DNA of 64,000 nt from Canibacter sp052085365 (GTDB taxonomy: Bacteria > Actinomycetota > Actinomycetes > Actinomycetales > Microbacteriaceae), in assembly GCA_052085365.1 (NCBI GenBank), contig JBQDFP010000008.1, forward strand, positions 1 through 64,000. The letters are read 5' to 3'. Shown here piece by piece: positions 18,305 to 26,657 of this stretch. Within the stretch, counting starts at the first letter, position 1; each line of letters begins with the position of its first letter. Made by a program: the position numbers and the translations under genes. The notes beneath the pieces were generated by a model, which worked only from the letters and a program-made list of their open reading frames with translations, did not search any database and had not been told where the DNA came from.

Positions 18305-20755
18305 GTGGTCGGAATCGTCGCGGTTTCACACAGTCTCAAACTTGCTGAAGCAGCAGTCGACCTTGCTTTCGAGATGCTTGCCGGCAAACAACGTCCCCGG
18401 GTAGTGATTGCCGCGGGCACCGCCGACGGTCGCCTCGGAACCGACGCGACCCATGTGGTGAAAGCAATTGCTGAGGCCGACAACGGTGAGGGAGTCGTCA
18501 TCGTGACCGACCTCGGGTCGGCACTCATGTCCGCGGAAATGGCTGCCGAAATTGCCTCAGATATCGATACCAAGATACTTGCAGCACCATTCGTTGAAGG
18601 TATGTTCGCAGCAGTCGTGGCTGCATCACTGGGGAAAAACCTGACAGCCGTCGCCGCAGAAGCAGAATCGGCTCTGTCAGCAAAAATCGGGCATATCGGG
18701 CACATAGACGCAGAACCAGATGAACAGCAACCGGCACAAGCGAATCGCGACGCTTCAACAGATGCGACCACCAGAGCATTAGCAGACCATATCGCCGCAG
18801 TTACCATCAAGAACGCGTTGGGCCTGCATGCACGGCCTGCAGCACAGATTGCTGAACTCGTTTCGAAATACTCAGCCACAGTGTGGATTTCAACCGATGT
18901 GTCTCAGTCTGCACGCGCCGTCAGTCCTATCGCCGTGACCGGGCTCGATGTGAAACAGGGGGACACGGTGTGGGTGCTCGCGTCCGGTCCGGACGCTGAA
19001 CCTGCTGTAGACGCCGTGACCAGTCTGATCGAAACCGGGTTTGGTGAAGAGATCACCGTGCTTGATGCGACTGCTGAAATCACTGTCGCCATCGACAACG
19101 ATTCAGGAGTCGGACTCAGTCACGGACGAGTAGTTGGGCGGACCCTCCGCGCGTTCTCCGACCTCGAAGCTCCCGAACGACTTCCTGCCCTTCCGAAACA
19201 CGAGCGTGAAGCTGAAGCTGCGCGAGTACGTGTCGCTGCATTCTCGGTGTCTGCCGATCTTCGTGAACGTGCACACGCGACCACCGACACCGCCGGTCAC
19301 CAAGTGCTTGCCGCAACAGCGGTGCTTGCTGAAGATCAAGTGCTGCACGAAGACACCATGTCGCGCATATTGGTTCTGGGTGAAACTGCCGAACGTGCCG
19401 TGTGGGAGATGCTTGGCGCAGTAATTAATCAATATGAACGCAGCGGTGGAACGCTTGCAGAACGCGCTAGCGATATTCGAGATCTCAGATCTCGCTGGGT
19501 TGCTGAACTCTCTGGTCAAGAAGTTACGACAGTTCCAATCACGACCCTGCCACATATTCTCGTCGCAGATGATCTCTCACCTGTCGAGGCCGCGGAACTT
19601 GACCCGCGTATTTGCCTCGGACTTGTACTCGGACGGGGTGGCCCAACATCGCACACGACCATCATTGCTCGCAGTCTCGGAATACCAGTCGTGATTCATC
19701 CGGCAGCCGTCCGTCACATAAAGGACGACTCAACCGTGCTCATTGACGGTTCTACAGGTGAACTCATCCTTCACCCAGACCAGGCTGAGGCCGCAACTGC
19801 GCGATCCACCCCACTGGTTCTTGCGAGCCTCCCACCTGCTACCGGACTCGTCCATTTTGAACACGGACCCACAGTTACACTGGGCGGCAATATCGGTGGT
19901 GCAGAAGACGCACGCACCGCGAAAGCGCGTGGCGCACACGGTGTCGGCCTGTTTCGAACCGAGTATTTTTTTCTTGAACACTCAGACGCGCCGACAATTG
20001 AAGAACAGGTCGAATCATATGTGGCGGTCTTACAAGAGTTTTCTCCGCAGAAAGTGGTGTTCCGCACGCTTGATGCAGGCTCAGATAAACCCTTGCCCTA
20101 CCTTCCTCGCGAAGCAGAACAAAACTCGGCACTTGGGGTTCGAGGTATTCGTACCGCTAAGCCCTTCAAATCACTACTCGAGACGCAACTGAAGGCGATC
20201 GCCGAAGCAAGCAGTCGGGTTGACGGAGCAGACCCGTGGGTGATGGCCCCAATGGTGGCCACCATTGACGAAGCGAAGCGTTTTGTTGATTCGGCACGGG
20301 CAGCAGGACTCACGCAAGTGGGCGTCATGATTGAGACTCCGGCCGCGGCAATTATGATGGCCGAACTCAACCCGCTTGTTGATTTTGTGAGCATCGGCAC
20401 CAATGACTTGACCCAGTACACACTCGCCGCAGATCGCTTACTCACACAGCTTGCCCCGCTGAATACCCCGTGGCAGCCAAGCGTCTTGCGGCTCATTCAT
20501 CAAACCGTTCGACAATCAGGAGCGAACCCGGTCAGTGTGTGCGGTGAAGCAGCGGCTGACCCGCTCTTGGCGGGCGTGCTTGTTGGCCTGGGCGTGCATG
20601 AACTGTCGATGACACCCAACGTGCTGCCAGTCATCTCGCATGCACTGACGCGGTACACCATTGATCAGTGTCGTGCCGCTGCGGAAGCCGCGCGCACCGC
20701 AGAATCCGCAGACAAGGCACGTGAAGCCGCGGCGAAATGGCTTCCGAGTGACTGA
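18305..20755 (+). CDS. dhaM: DhaM-HPr-Enzyme I fusion (PEP-dependent phosphoryl donor)
   Basis: Phosphoryl donor of the PTS-dependent Dha kinase, fused to a whole phosphorelay. 816 residues from GTG. The EIIA-Man-like DhaM domain (about 1-120) has His9 in VSHSLKLAEAA. A linker of about 40 residues leads to HPr (about 160-250) with His175 in GLHARPAAQ. Enzyme I runs from about 265 to 800 with His450 in GGPTSHTTIIA, the TIM-barrel PEP site (LGVRGIRTAKPF, IETPAAAIMMAE, SIGTNDLTQYTLAADR) and the catalytic Cys in SVCGEAAADP. E. coli DhaM carries only a truncated EI, so this protein should be able to charge itself from PEP without cytosolic EI/HPr; that is inference from complete motifs. It could alternatively also feed other PTS proteins. 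Stop overlaps the mazG start by 8 bases. Confidence 0.93.
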   Translation: MVGIVAVSHSLKLAEAAVDLAFEMLAGKQRPRVVIAAGTADGRLGTDATHVVKAIAEADNGEGVVIVTDLGSALMSAEMAAEIASDIDTKILAAPFVEGMFAAVVAASLGKNLTAVAAEAESALSAKIGHIGHIDAEPDEQQPAQANRDASTDATTRALADHIAAVTIKNALGLHARPAAQIAELVSKYSATVWISTDVSQSARAVSPIAVTGLDVKQGDTVWVLASGPDAEPAVDAVTSLIETGFGEEITVLDATAEITVAIDNDSGVGLSHGRVVGRTLRAFSDLEAPERLPALPKHEREAEAARVRVAAFSVSADLRERAHATTDTAGHQVLAATAVLAEDQVLHEDTMSRILVLGETAERAVWEMLGAVINQYERSGGTLAERASDIRDLRSRWVAELSGQEVTTVPITTLPHILVADDLSPVEAAELDPRICLGLVLGRGGPTSHTTIIARSLGIPVVIHPAAVRHIKDDSTVLIDGSTGELILHPDQAEAATARSTPLVLASLPPATGLVHFEHGPTVTLGGNIGGAEDARTAKARGAHGVGLFRTEYFFLEHSDAPTIEEQVESYVAVLQEFSPQKVVFRTLDAGSDKPLPYLPREAEQNSALGVRGIRTAKPFKSLLETQLKAIAEASSRVDGADPWVMAPMVATIDEAKRFVDSARAAGLTQVGVMIETPAAAIMMAELNPLVDFVSIGTNDLTQYTLAADRLLTQLAPLNTPWQPSVLRLIHQTVRQSGANPVSVCGEAAADPLLAGVLVGLGVHELSMTPNVLPVISHALTRYTIDQCRAAAEAARTAESADKAREAAAKWLPSD

Positions 20756-21437
20756 AGAAACAGGGATTGAACGCGCGCGGAGCGTTGTTACACAGATGGT
20801 GGCCAACGGCGGCTGCGCATGGCATCGCGAGCAAACCCACGCCAGCCTCACGAAATATCTTGTAGAAGAGACGGCAGAGTTTATTGACTCAATCGACCGC
20901 GAACTTTCGACGGTCGAAATAGCTGAAGAACTCGGCGATGTGCTATATCAAGTGCTTTTTCACGCCGAGATCGCATCGCGAGACGGTGAAGGATACGATT
21001 TCGATTCAGTAGCGTCGAGGCTGGCAGACAAACTCGTTGCTCGCCACCCTCATGTGTTCGGTGAACGCGGCTATATGAGTGTCGACGAGCTGAACCGCGA
21101 ATGGGAGCATCTGAAAGAAGATGCTGCGGGAGCGCAGCGTGGAACCCGCGGGCCACTCGAAGGCATACCACGTGCAATGCCCACACTAGCTAGGGCAGCA
21201 AAAATTGTGAACCGTCTGCGACGCCACGGTTCCGGGTTGGAACAGCTCCTCCCAGTCGAGGAGAACTTCTTCGGCGCCGGGAATGGCAACCAGCCAGATA
21301 GTGAAAACCTCACTGAGCAACAGGTGGGGGAGGCGTTATTGGCAGTGATTTCTCACGCCGATGCTTCAGGTGTAAACGCGGATCACGCGCTGAGGCTCGC
21401 GCTTGCCCGAGTGCAATCGAAGATCGTGGAAGAATAG
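20748..21437 (+). CDS. mazG: MazG nucleoside triphosphate pyrophosphohydrolase
   Basis: Hydrolyses NTPs and dNTPs to NMP and pyrophosphate, as house cleaning. GTG at 20748 is chosen because it lies at the end of dhaM (8-base overlap) and starts just before conserved sequence; the frame opens farther upstream inside dhaM. 229 residues. The MazG metal-binding pattern is clear: LVEETAEFIDSI (EExxE) followed by EELGDVLYQVLFHAEIA (ExxD), then HPHVFGERGYMSVDELNREW. One MazG domain plus a C-terminal helical part remain. hisS starts 5 bases after its stop. Confidence 0.93.
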   Translation: MTEETGIERARSVVTQMVANGGCAWHREQTHASLTKYLVEETAEFIDSIDRELSTVEIAEELGDVLYQVLFHAEIASRDGEGYDFDSVASRLADKLVARHPHVFGERGYMSVDELNREWEHLKEDAAGAQRGTRGPLEGIPRAMPTLARAAKIVNRLRRHGSGLEQLLPVEENFFGAGNGNQPDSENLTEQQVGEALLAVISHADASGVNADHALRLALARVQSKIVEE

Positions 21438-21442
21438 AAGGC

Positions 21443-22714
21443 ATGGCAAAACAGGTAAATGCACCCCGCGGCATGCGGGACTTTCTTCCGTCAGAAAAAG
21501 CACAACGTGAACAAGCGCTCGCAATAATTCGAGACATTTATCGTAAGCATGGTTTTGATGAAATTGAAGCACCTGTTTTAGAAAACTATGACCGTCTCCA
21601 TGCTGGGCTTGGCGGGGACAACGAAAAATTGTCGTTCTCGGTTCTCAAGCGCGGCTTGCGGCAAGAACAGCTTGAGGCAGCCGTGCAATCAGGGAACGCA
21701 GAAGACCTCGCGGATCTCGGTCTTCGGTTCGATTTGACCGTGCCGCTTGCACGATATTATGCGACGCATCAGGCTGAACTGCCAAATGTATTTCGAGCAA
21801 TCCATGTCGGCCCAGTATGGCGAGCTGAGCGTCCACAAAAAGGCCGTTATCGCCAATTCGTACAAGCAGATATTGACATTATTGGCGACGCATCGCCGTT
21901 AGCTGAGATAGAACTGCTGACCGCAACGTCCCATGCCCTTGATGCACTTGGACTGCGCGACTGCGTGATTCGGTTGAATGACCGCCGGATCCTGCTGAGC
22001 ATGCTCACCGCAAGTGGATTTGCTGCAGAAGATCATGAGCGAGCGCTGATCGAGATCGATAAACTCGACAAGATCGGAGCAGAAGGTGTCGAACGAGAAC
22101 TGGAAGAGATCTCGCCTGAAGCTGCCAAAATCCTCGGAGCATATCTTGCAAAAGTAGATCCGGCAGGCACTGATCTGACAGAGGCTGCAATGCACAAAGT
22201 GCTCCCAGACGGAGTCGACCAGACTGCAGTACAGGACCTTGCGTCGATCGCAGCAACTCTTGAAGGCGGTCTGCCGCAGGGCGTCACCATTACGTTCGAC
22301 CCCACATTGGTCCGTGGTATGGGATACTACACCGGAACCATTTTTGAAGTTGCTCACCCAGCGTCTGGCAGTTCGGTCGCGGGTGGTGGTCGCTACGACG
22401 GAATGATTGGTAGGTTCTTGTCAGAGTCGGTTCCTGCGGTCGGGTTTTCCATCGGGTTCGAACGCATTATTGATCTCATCAATATTCAGGACCAGCAAAC
22501 GCAGCAAGCAATAGCGCTTATTTGGGACGACAAAATTCCACTGGTTGAACTCTTGAAGCGAAAGCGCGAACTGGTTGCCGCGGGGAGTCGAGTTCAGTTG
22601 GCGAAGCGTCAAAAGAATATGAAGCCTCTCTTCGCAAGACTTGAAGCAGACGGCTTTACACATATCGCTACGCTTCGGTCCGGACAAGAGCTGGAAATAA
22701 GAGAGCTCTCTTAG
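21443..22714 (+). CDS. hisS: Histidyl-tRNA synthetase
   Basis: Class II aminoacyl-tRNA synthetase charging tRNA-His. 423 residues. N-terminal APRGMRDFLPSE, class II motif 2 region GPVWRAERPQKGRYRQFVQ, the two HisRS-specific segments LVRGMGYYTGTIFEV and GGGRYDGMIG, motif 3 near VGFSIGFERI, and a C-terminal anticodon-binding domain (about 325-423). It belongs to the APRGMRDFLP-type HisS. ATG 21443 follows the mazG stop by 5 bases. Location between mazG and eno differs from actinobacteria where hisS lies near relA. Confidence 0.96.
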   Translation: MAKQVNAPRGMRDFLPSEKAQREQALAIIRDIYRKHGFDEIEAPVLENYDRLHAGLGGDNEKLSFSVLKRGLRQEQLEAAVQSGNAEDLADLGLRFDLTVPLARYYATHQAELPNVFRAIHVGPVWRAERPQKGRYRQFVQADIDIIGDASPLAEIELLTATSHALDALGLRDCVIRLNDRRILLSMLTASGFAAEDHERALIEIDKLDKIGAEGVERELEEISPEAAKILGAYLAKVDPAGTDLTEAAMHKVLPDGVDQTAVQDLASIAATLEGGLPQGVTITFDPTLVRGMGYYTGTIFEVAHPASGSSVAGGGRYDGMIGRFLSESVPAVGFSIGFERIIDLINIQDQQTQQAIALIWDDKIPLVELLKRKRELVAAGSRVQLAKRQKNMKPLFARLEADGFTHIATLRSGQELEIRELS

Positions 22715-22773
22715 GCTGCACCCAATAGACTAAAAATCACAACCGAACGAATGTTTACATGAGGAGGCCCGCG

Positions 22774-24054
22774 GTGGCACTGATTGACGTTGTAATTGCT
22801 CGCGAAATTTTGGACTCTCGGGCAAACCCGACCGTCGAGGTTGAGGTCGCACTCTCCGATGGTTCTGCTGGACGCGCAGCCGTTCCCTCAGGTGCCTCAA
22901 CCGGTGAATTTGAAGCCTACGAGCTTCGCGACGGCGATGATGCCCGATACCTCGGCAAAGGTGTGCAGCAGGCTGTCGAAAACGTGTATGACGTTCTGAG
23001 CGATGCTGTAGAAGACCTTCCCGCTGACGATCAGCGTCTCGTTGACCAGGCGCTTATTCAGGCTGATGGAACCGAGAACAAACAAAGCCAGGGCGCGAAC
23101 TCCATTCTTGGTGTCAGCCTTGCGGTTGCTCACGCTGCAGCAGATTCGGCTGAACTTCCGCTCTTTCGGTACTTGGGAGGCCCGACTGCAAGTACCCTTC
23201 CTGTGCCGCTCATGAACATTATTAACGGCGGCGCTCATGCTGACACAGACGTTGATATTCAAGAGTTCATGATTGTGCCGCTTGGTGCCGAAAGCTTCTC
23301 AGAAGCGCTGCGCTGGGGCGTCGAAACATATCACGCGCTGAAAGCTCTTTTGAAAGAAAAAGGGCTCAGCACAGGATTGGGTGATGAAGGCGGTTTCGCA
23401 CCTAACCTGCCGAATAATGCTGCGGCGCTTGACTTGATTCTTGAGTCGATCGAACGTGCCGGTTACACCCCGGGCAAGGACATTGCGCTTGCTTTGGACG
23501 CAGCTTCAAGCGAATTCTACGAAAACGGCGCATATCAATTTGAAGGTCAAGCCCGCTCGGCTGAGGAAATGACCAAATATTATGCTGACCTGGTTGACCG
23601 GTATCCTCTGGTCTCGATTGAAGATCCGCTGGACGAAAATGATTGGGATGGCTGGGTGCACCTCACCCAAGAACTCGGTGAGCGCGTACAGCTCGTCGGC
23701 GACGACCTTTTTGTGACGAACCCGGCCCGACTGCAGGACGGCATTAACAAACAAGCCGGTAACTCAATTCTTGTGAAGCTGAACCAGATTGGCACGCTCA
23801 CCGAAACGGTTGACGCTGTCAGCCTCGCGCATCGTAACGGCTACACATCGATTCTTTCGCACCGTTCTGGTGAAACCGAAGACACGACCATCGCTGACAT
23901 TGCGGTAGCGCTTGAAAGCGGCCAAATTAAGACAGGCGCTCCGGCGCGAAGCGAACGCGTTGCCAAATATAACCAATTGCTACGTATCGAAGAGGAACTC
24001 GGAGAAGTTGCGCACTACGCGGGTCGCAACGCGTTTCCTCGTTTCCGAGCGTAG
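22774..24054 (+). CDS. eno: Enolase
   Basis: Interconverts 2-phosphoglycerate and PEP. GTG at 22774 is taken as start because AGGAGG lies at 22762-22767 and the protein then begins ALIDVVIAREILDSR; an ATG 15 bases earlier would overlap the ribosome site. 426 residues. Enolase signature GDDLFVTNPARLQ, metal ligands in IEDPLDENDWDGW, catalytic Lys in NSILVKLNQIGTLTE and ILSHRSGETEDTTIADIAVA. The near-invariant SRGNPTVE motif reads SRANPTVE here. It is followed by a 9-base-gapped hairpin and ftsB. Confidence 0.97.
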   Translation: MALIDVVIAREILDSRANPTVEVEVALSDGSAGRAAVPSGASTGEFEAYELRDGDDARYLGKGVQQAVENVYDVLSDAVEDLPADDQRLVDQALIQADGTENKQSQGANSILGVSLAVAHAAADSAELPLFRYLGGPTASTLPVPLMNIINGGAHADTDVDIQEFMIVPLGAESFSEALRWGVETYHALKALLKEKGLSTGLGDEGGFAPNLPNNAAALDLILESIERAGYTPGKDIALALDAASSEFYENGAYQFEGQARSAEEMTKYYADLVDRYPLVSIEDPLDENDWDGWVHLTQELGERVQLVGDDLFVTNPARLQDGINKQAGNSILVKLNQIGTLTETVDAVSLAHRNGYTSILSHRSGETEDTTIADIAVALESGQIKTGAPARSERVAKYNQLLRIEEELGEVAHYAGRNAFPRFRA

Positions 24055-24062
24055 ATCGTTAC

Positions 24063-24096
24063 CACCGGTGGCGTTTCGGGGGAAACTTCACCGGTG
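24063..24096 (+). promoter_or_regulatory. Stem-loop between eno and ftsB
   Basis: CACCGGTG at 24063-24070 pairs with CACCGGTG at 24089-24096, with an inner stem GTTTC/GAAAC around a GGGG loop. It starts 8 bases after the eno stop and ends 18 bases before the ftsB start. No T-tract follows. It may be a partial terminator or an mRNA stabiliser that makes eno more abundant than ftsB. Confidence 0.55.
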
Positions 24097-24114
24097 CCAC
24101 TCTCCAGGACAACT

Positions 24115-24573
24115 GTGACGAAGAAGAATCAAACAACTCAGGGAAATTCTCGAGCGAGTCTCGCCGAAGCGCTTTCGGGACTGCGTTTTGGCGGATTCAC
24201 CGTCATGCTGCTCGCGCTCATTATTGTGGGTGTCGCGATTTTGAGCCCTTCGGTCACTACATTTGTTCAACAGCGTCGCGAGATTCACGACCTCAAGCAG
24301 AGCATTGCTGAGTCTCAGGCCGGAGTAGACCAAGCAGAAGCCGACCGTAAACGGTGGGAAGACCCGGCATTTATTCGTGCGCAAGCACGAGACCGATTGT
24401 TTTATGTGCTTCCGGGGGAGTCGCAGCTCGGTGTCATTAATGACATCACCCTCCCGCCTGAAGAACAAGAAGAAGCACAGGCCGGACTTACGAAGATCGA
24501 CCGAGACTGGACAGATTCGTTGATCTCGTCAGTGATTCAGTCCGGAACCTTAGAACCTGAAACGGAGCAGTAA
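24115..24573 (+). CDS. ftsB: Septum formation initiator FtsB/DivIC
   Basis: Bitopic membrane protein of the FtsQ-FtsB-FtsL divisome subcomplex. GTG at 24115 with CAGGAC ahead is preferred over the GTG at 24094, which sits inside the upstream hairpin. 152 residues. A cytoplasmic N-terminus of about 25 residues is followed by one transmembrane segment (TVMLLALIIVGVAILSPSV), a coiled coil (QQRREIHDLKQSIAESQAG) and the DivIC end RKRWEDPAFIRAQARDRLFY with VLPGES, very characteristic of actinobacterial FtsB. A negatively charged tail of about 40 residues extends the C-terminus. The stop overlaps the next ATG (TAATG). Confidence 0.9.
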   Translation: MTKKNQTTQGNSRASLAEALSGLRFGGFTVMLLALIIVGVAILSPSVTTFVQQRREIHDLKQSIAESQAGVDQAEADRKRWEDPAFIRAQARDRLFYVLPGESQLGVINDITLPPEEQEEAQAGLTKIDRDWTDSLISSVIQSGTLEPETEQ

Positions 24574-25067
24574 TGCCGACCCCTCCATATCCGACGCCTT
24601 CGGCCGACGATATTGCAATAGTTAGCGAGTATCTTGGTCGTCCCGCACGAGGTGTCATCGGTATAGCCGCACGTAACCGGCGTGGCGAGCCGCTCGTGGT
24701 CGCCACCGCACCTCGACTCGATGACGGCACTCCGTTTCCAACCCTCTATTATCTTTGCCACCCTGACGCCGTTGCAGCTGCTTCTCGGCTCGAAGCTCGC
24801 GGATACATGTCAGAGATGAACGACCGGCTGGGTGAAGATGAGACCCTGCGTGACGAGTATGCGCGCGCACACCGTGAATACATTGCGGACCGCGAAAAGG
24901 TGTCGCATGTTCCTGAGCTTGAAGGTGTGAGCGCAGGGGGCATGCCCAACCGCGTGAAGTGCTTACATGCATTGTTCGGTCATGCATTGGCTGCAGGTCC
25001 GGGCGCAAACCCCATTGGCGATATTGCACTCGAAGAATCGGGTTGGGACCCAGAAATCTCGCAATAA
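24573..25067 (+). CDS. DUF501 domain protein
   Basis: 164-residue cytoplasmic protein of the actinobacterial DUF501 family, function unknown. Family features are VIGIAARNRRGEPLVVAT, the FPTLYYLCHPDAV segment (conserved Cys-His) and MPNRVKCLHALFGHALA (Cys, His, Gly pattern). Conserved Cys and His residues suggest metal binding or catalysis, but this is inference. In actinobacteria it almost always follows eno-ftsB and often precedes ppx; here it is followed by ndh. Translationally coupled to ftsB by a one-base overlap. Confidence 0.9.
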   Translation: MPTPPYPTPSADDIAIVSEYLGRPARGVIGIAARNRRGEPLVVATAPRLDDGTPFPTLYYLCHPDAVAAASRLEARGYMSEMNDRLGEDETLRDEYARAHREYIADREKVSHVPELEGVSAGGMPNRVKCLHALFGHALAAGPGANPIGDIALEESGWDPEISQ

Positions 25068-25238
25068 CATCGGTTCACACGGCTTTTCGACATTGAAATC
25101 ATGAAAAAACTCCAGAATGTTCTTGATATAGGTAATTTGCCCGTAGGAATGGCGTTACACTAGTCGAGTCGGGCTGAACGTCCGAATTTCTTGGTGCCTG
25201 CAATTCTGCAGCATTTATTTTCTCAAGGAGACTGCTTC

Positions 25239-26588
25239 GTGACGAAGAATATTCTAATCGTCGGCGGCGGCTACGCTGGCTTCTACACCGCATGGAAGCT
25301 TGAAAAGCAGCTGCGCGCTGGCGAAGCTGAAGTAACCATTGTTGATCCGCGCCCGTACATGCAGTACCTGCCGTTTTTACCGGAGGTTGCTGCGGGATCC
25401 ATCGAGCCACGTCACGCGGTTGTTTCACGCCGCCGTCACTTGAAGTCGACGCGTGAGATCAATGGTGAAGTTACCGACATTCGTCACGGTGAGAAAACTG
25501 CAACAATCAAGTTTGCCGACGGCTCAACGCGCGATTTTGCCTATGACCAGATCGTCGTCACCACTGGGTCGGTTTCGCGTACTTTCCCGATCCCTGGGGT
25601 TGCCGAAAACGCAGTCGGAATGAAGACCATTGAAGAAGCGGCCTACGTGCGTGACCGTATGGTTGGTAACTTCGAACGTGCAGCAGCACTTCCGAAAGAC
25701 TCAGCTGAGCGTGCACGGCTGCTCACGGTCACGGTCGTTGGCGGCGGCTTTGCTGGCATTGAGACAATCTCAGAACTGCGCAGCTTCGCAACTTCGTTGT
25801 TGGGACGCTACCCTGAAATTACTTTTGATGAGACGGTCTTCCACCTCGTTGAAGCTATGGGTCGCATCATGCCCGAGGTGAAAGAAGACACCGCTCTTTG
25901 GGTGATTAAGGATCAGACCCGTCGCGGCGTTGAAGTACACCTCGACACGCAGCTTCAGAGCGCTGTCGACGGCAATATCGAACTCTCAACCGGAGAGAAG
26001 TACGAGTCAGACCTGATTGTCTGGACGGCCGGTGTCATGCCCCGACCGTTCCTTCGCGGAACTGATCTGCCTGTTGGTCCACGCGGCCACGTCATTGGGA
26101 GCCCAACACTTCAGGTCACAACCGAAGACGGTGAGGTGGTAGAAGGCGCCTGGACCGCAGGTGATACCTCGCAGACCCCTGATATTTCGTCCACTCCTGG
26201 CCCCGGCGGATTCTGCGTTCCAAACGCTCAGCATGCTGTTCGTCAGGGGAAGCTCCTCGCGAAGAACATTACCGCCACGCTGCGTGGGGAAGGCGTTCGC
26301 CAGTACAACCATAAGAACCAGGGTGCAGTTGCCGGCCTGGGTGTGAACACGGGCGTGTTCCAGCGCGGAAACTTTGCAATGAAGGGCTACTTCGCTTGGC
26401 TTGCACACCGCTTCTATCACGGTCTGGCAATACCCACGTGGGAACGTAAATGGCGCGTGTTTGGTGGATGGATGGGTGGATTCTTCCTCAGCCGCGATAT
26501 TGTCGGCATCGAGGATAACAAGAACCCACGCGATATCTTCGAACAATTTGCATCACGTCCAAAGCCGAAAGCTGAAGACGCAGAGTAA
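25239..26588 (+). CDS. ndh: Type II NADH:quinone oxidoreductase
   Basis: Non-proton-pumping, peripheral membrane NADH dehydrogenase that feeds electrons into quinone. GTG 25239 with AAGGAG upstream gives 449 residues; an earlier in-frame start (25191) has no site. Rossmann motifs NILIVGGGYAGFYTAWKLE (FAD) and VTVVGGGFAGIETISELR (NADH), FAD-binding GAWTAGDTSQTPD, and quinone/membrane-anchoring C-terminal part GYFAWLAHRFYHGLAIPTWE. Monocistronic by its own upstream region (171 bases) and strong terminator. Confidence 0.95.
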   Translation: MTKNILIVGGGYAGFYTAWKLEKQLRAGEAEVTIVDPRPYMQYLPFLPEVAAGSIEPRHAVVSRRRHLKSTREINGEVTDIRHGEKTATIKFADGSTRDFAYDQIVVTTGSVSRTFPIPGVAENAVGMKTIEEAAYVRDRMVGNFERAAALPKDSAERARLLTVTVVGGGFAGIETISELRSFATSLLGRYPEITFDETVFHLVEAMGRIMPEVKEDTALWVIKDQTRRGVEVHLDTQLQSAVDGNIELSTGEKYESDLIVWTAGVMPRPFLRGTDLPVGPRGHVIGSPTLQVTTEDGEVVEGAWTAGDTSQTPDISSTPGPGGFCVPNAQHAVRQGKLLAKNITATLRGEGVRQYNHKNQGAVAGLGVNTGVFQRGNFAMKGYFAWLAHRFYHGLAIPTWERKWRVFGGWMGGFFLSRDIVGIEDNKNPRDIFEQFASRPKPKAEDAE

Positions 26589-26603
26589 GTAGTAGCGTTC
26601 ACA

Positions 26604-26644
26604 ATGAGTAGGGCCCACATATGTTGTGGGCCCTACTCATTTTC
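26604..26644. terminator. Bidirectional terminator ndh / RamB-like gene
   Basis: A perfect 17-bp stem (26604-26620 with 26624-26640, loop ATG) is followed by TTTTC on the plus strand. Convergent genes flank it on both sides. Confidence 0.9.
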
Positions 26645-26657
26645 GTTGAGACGTGAG

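Noticed and set aside
25137..25161. TTGCCC...TACACT upstream of ndh as a promoter
   Set aside because: The spacer is only 13 bases, so it does not fit a standard promoter.
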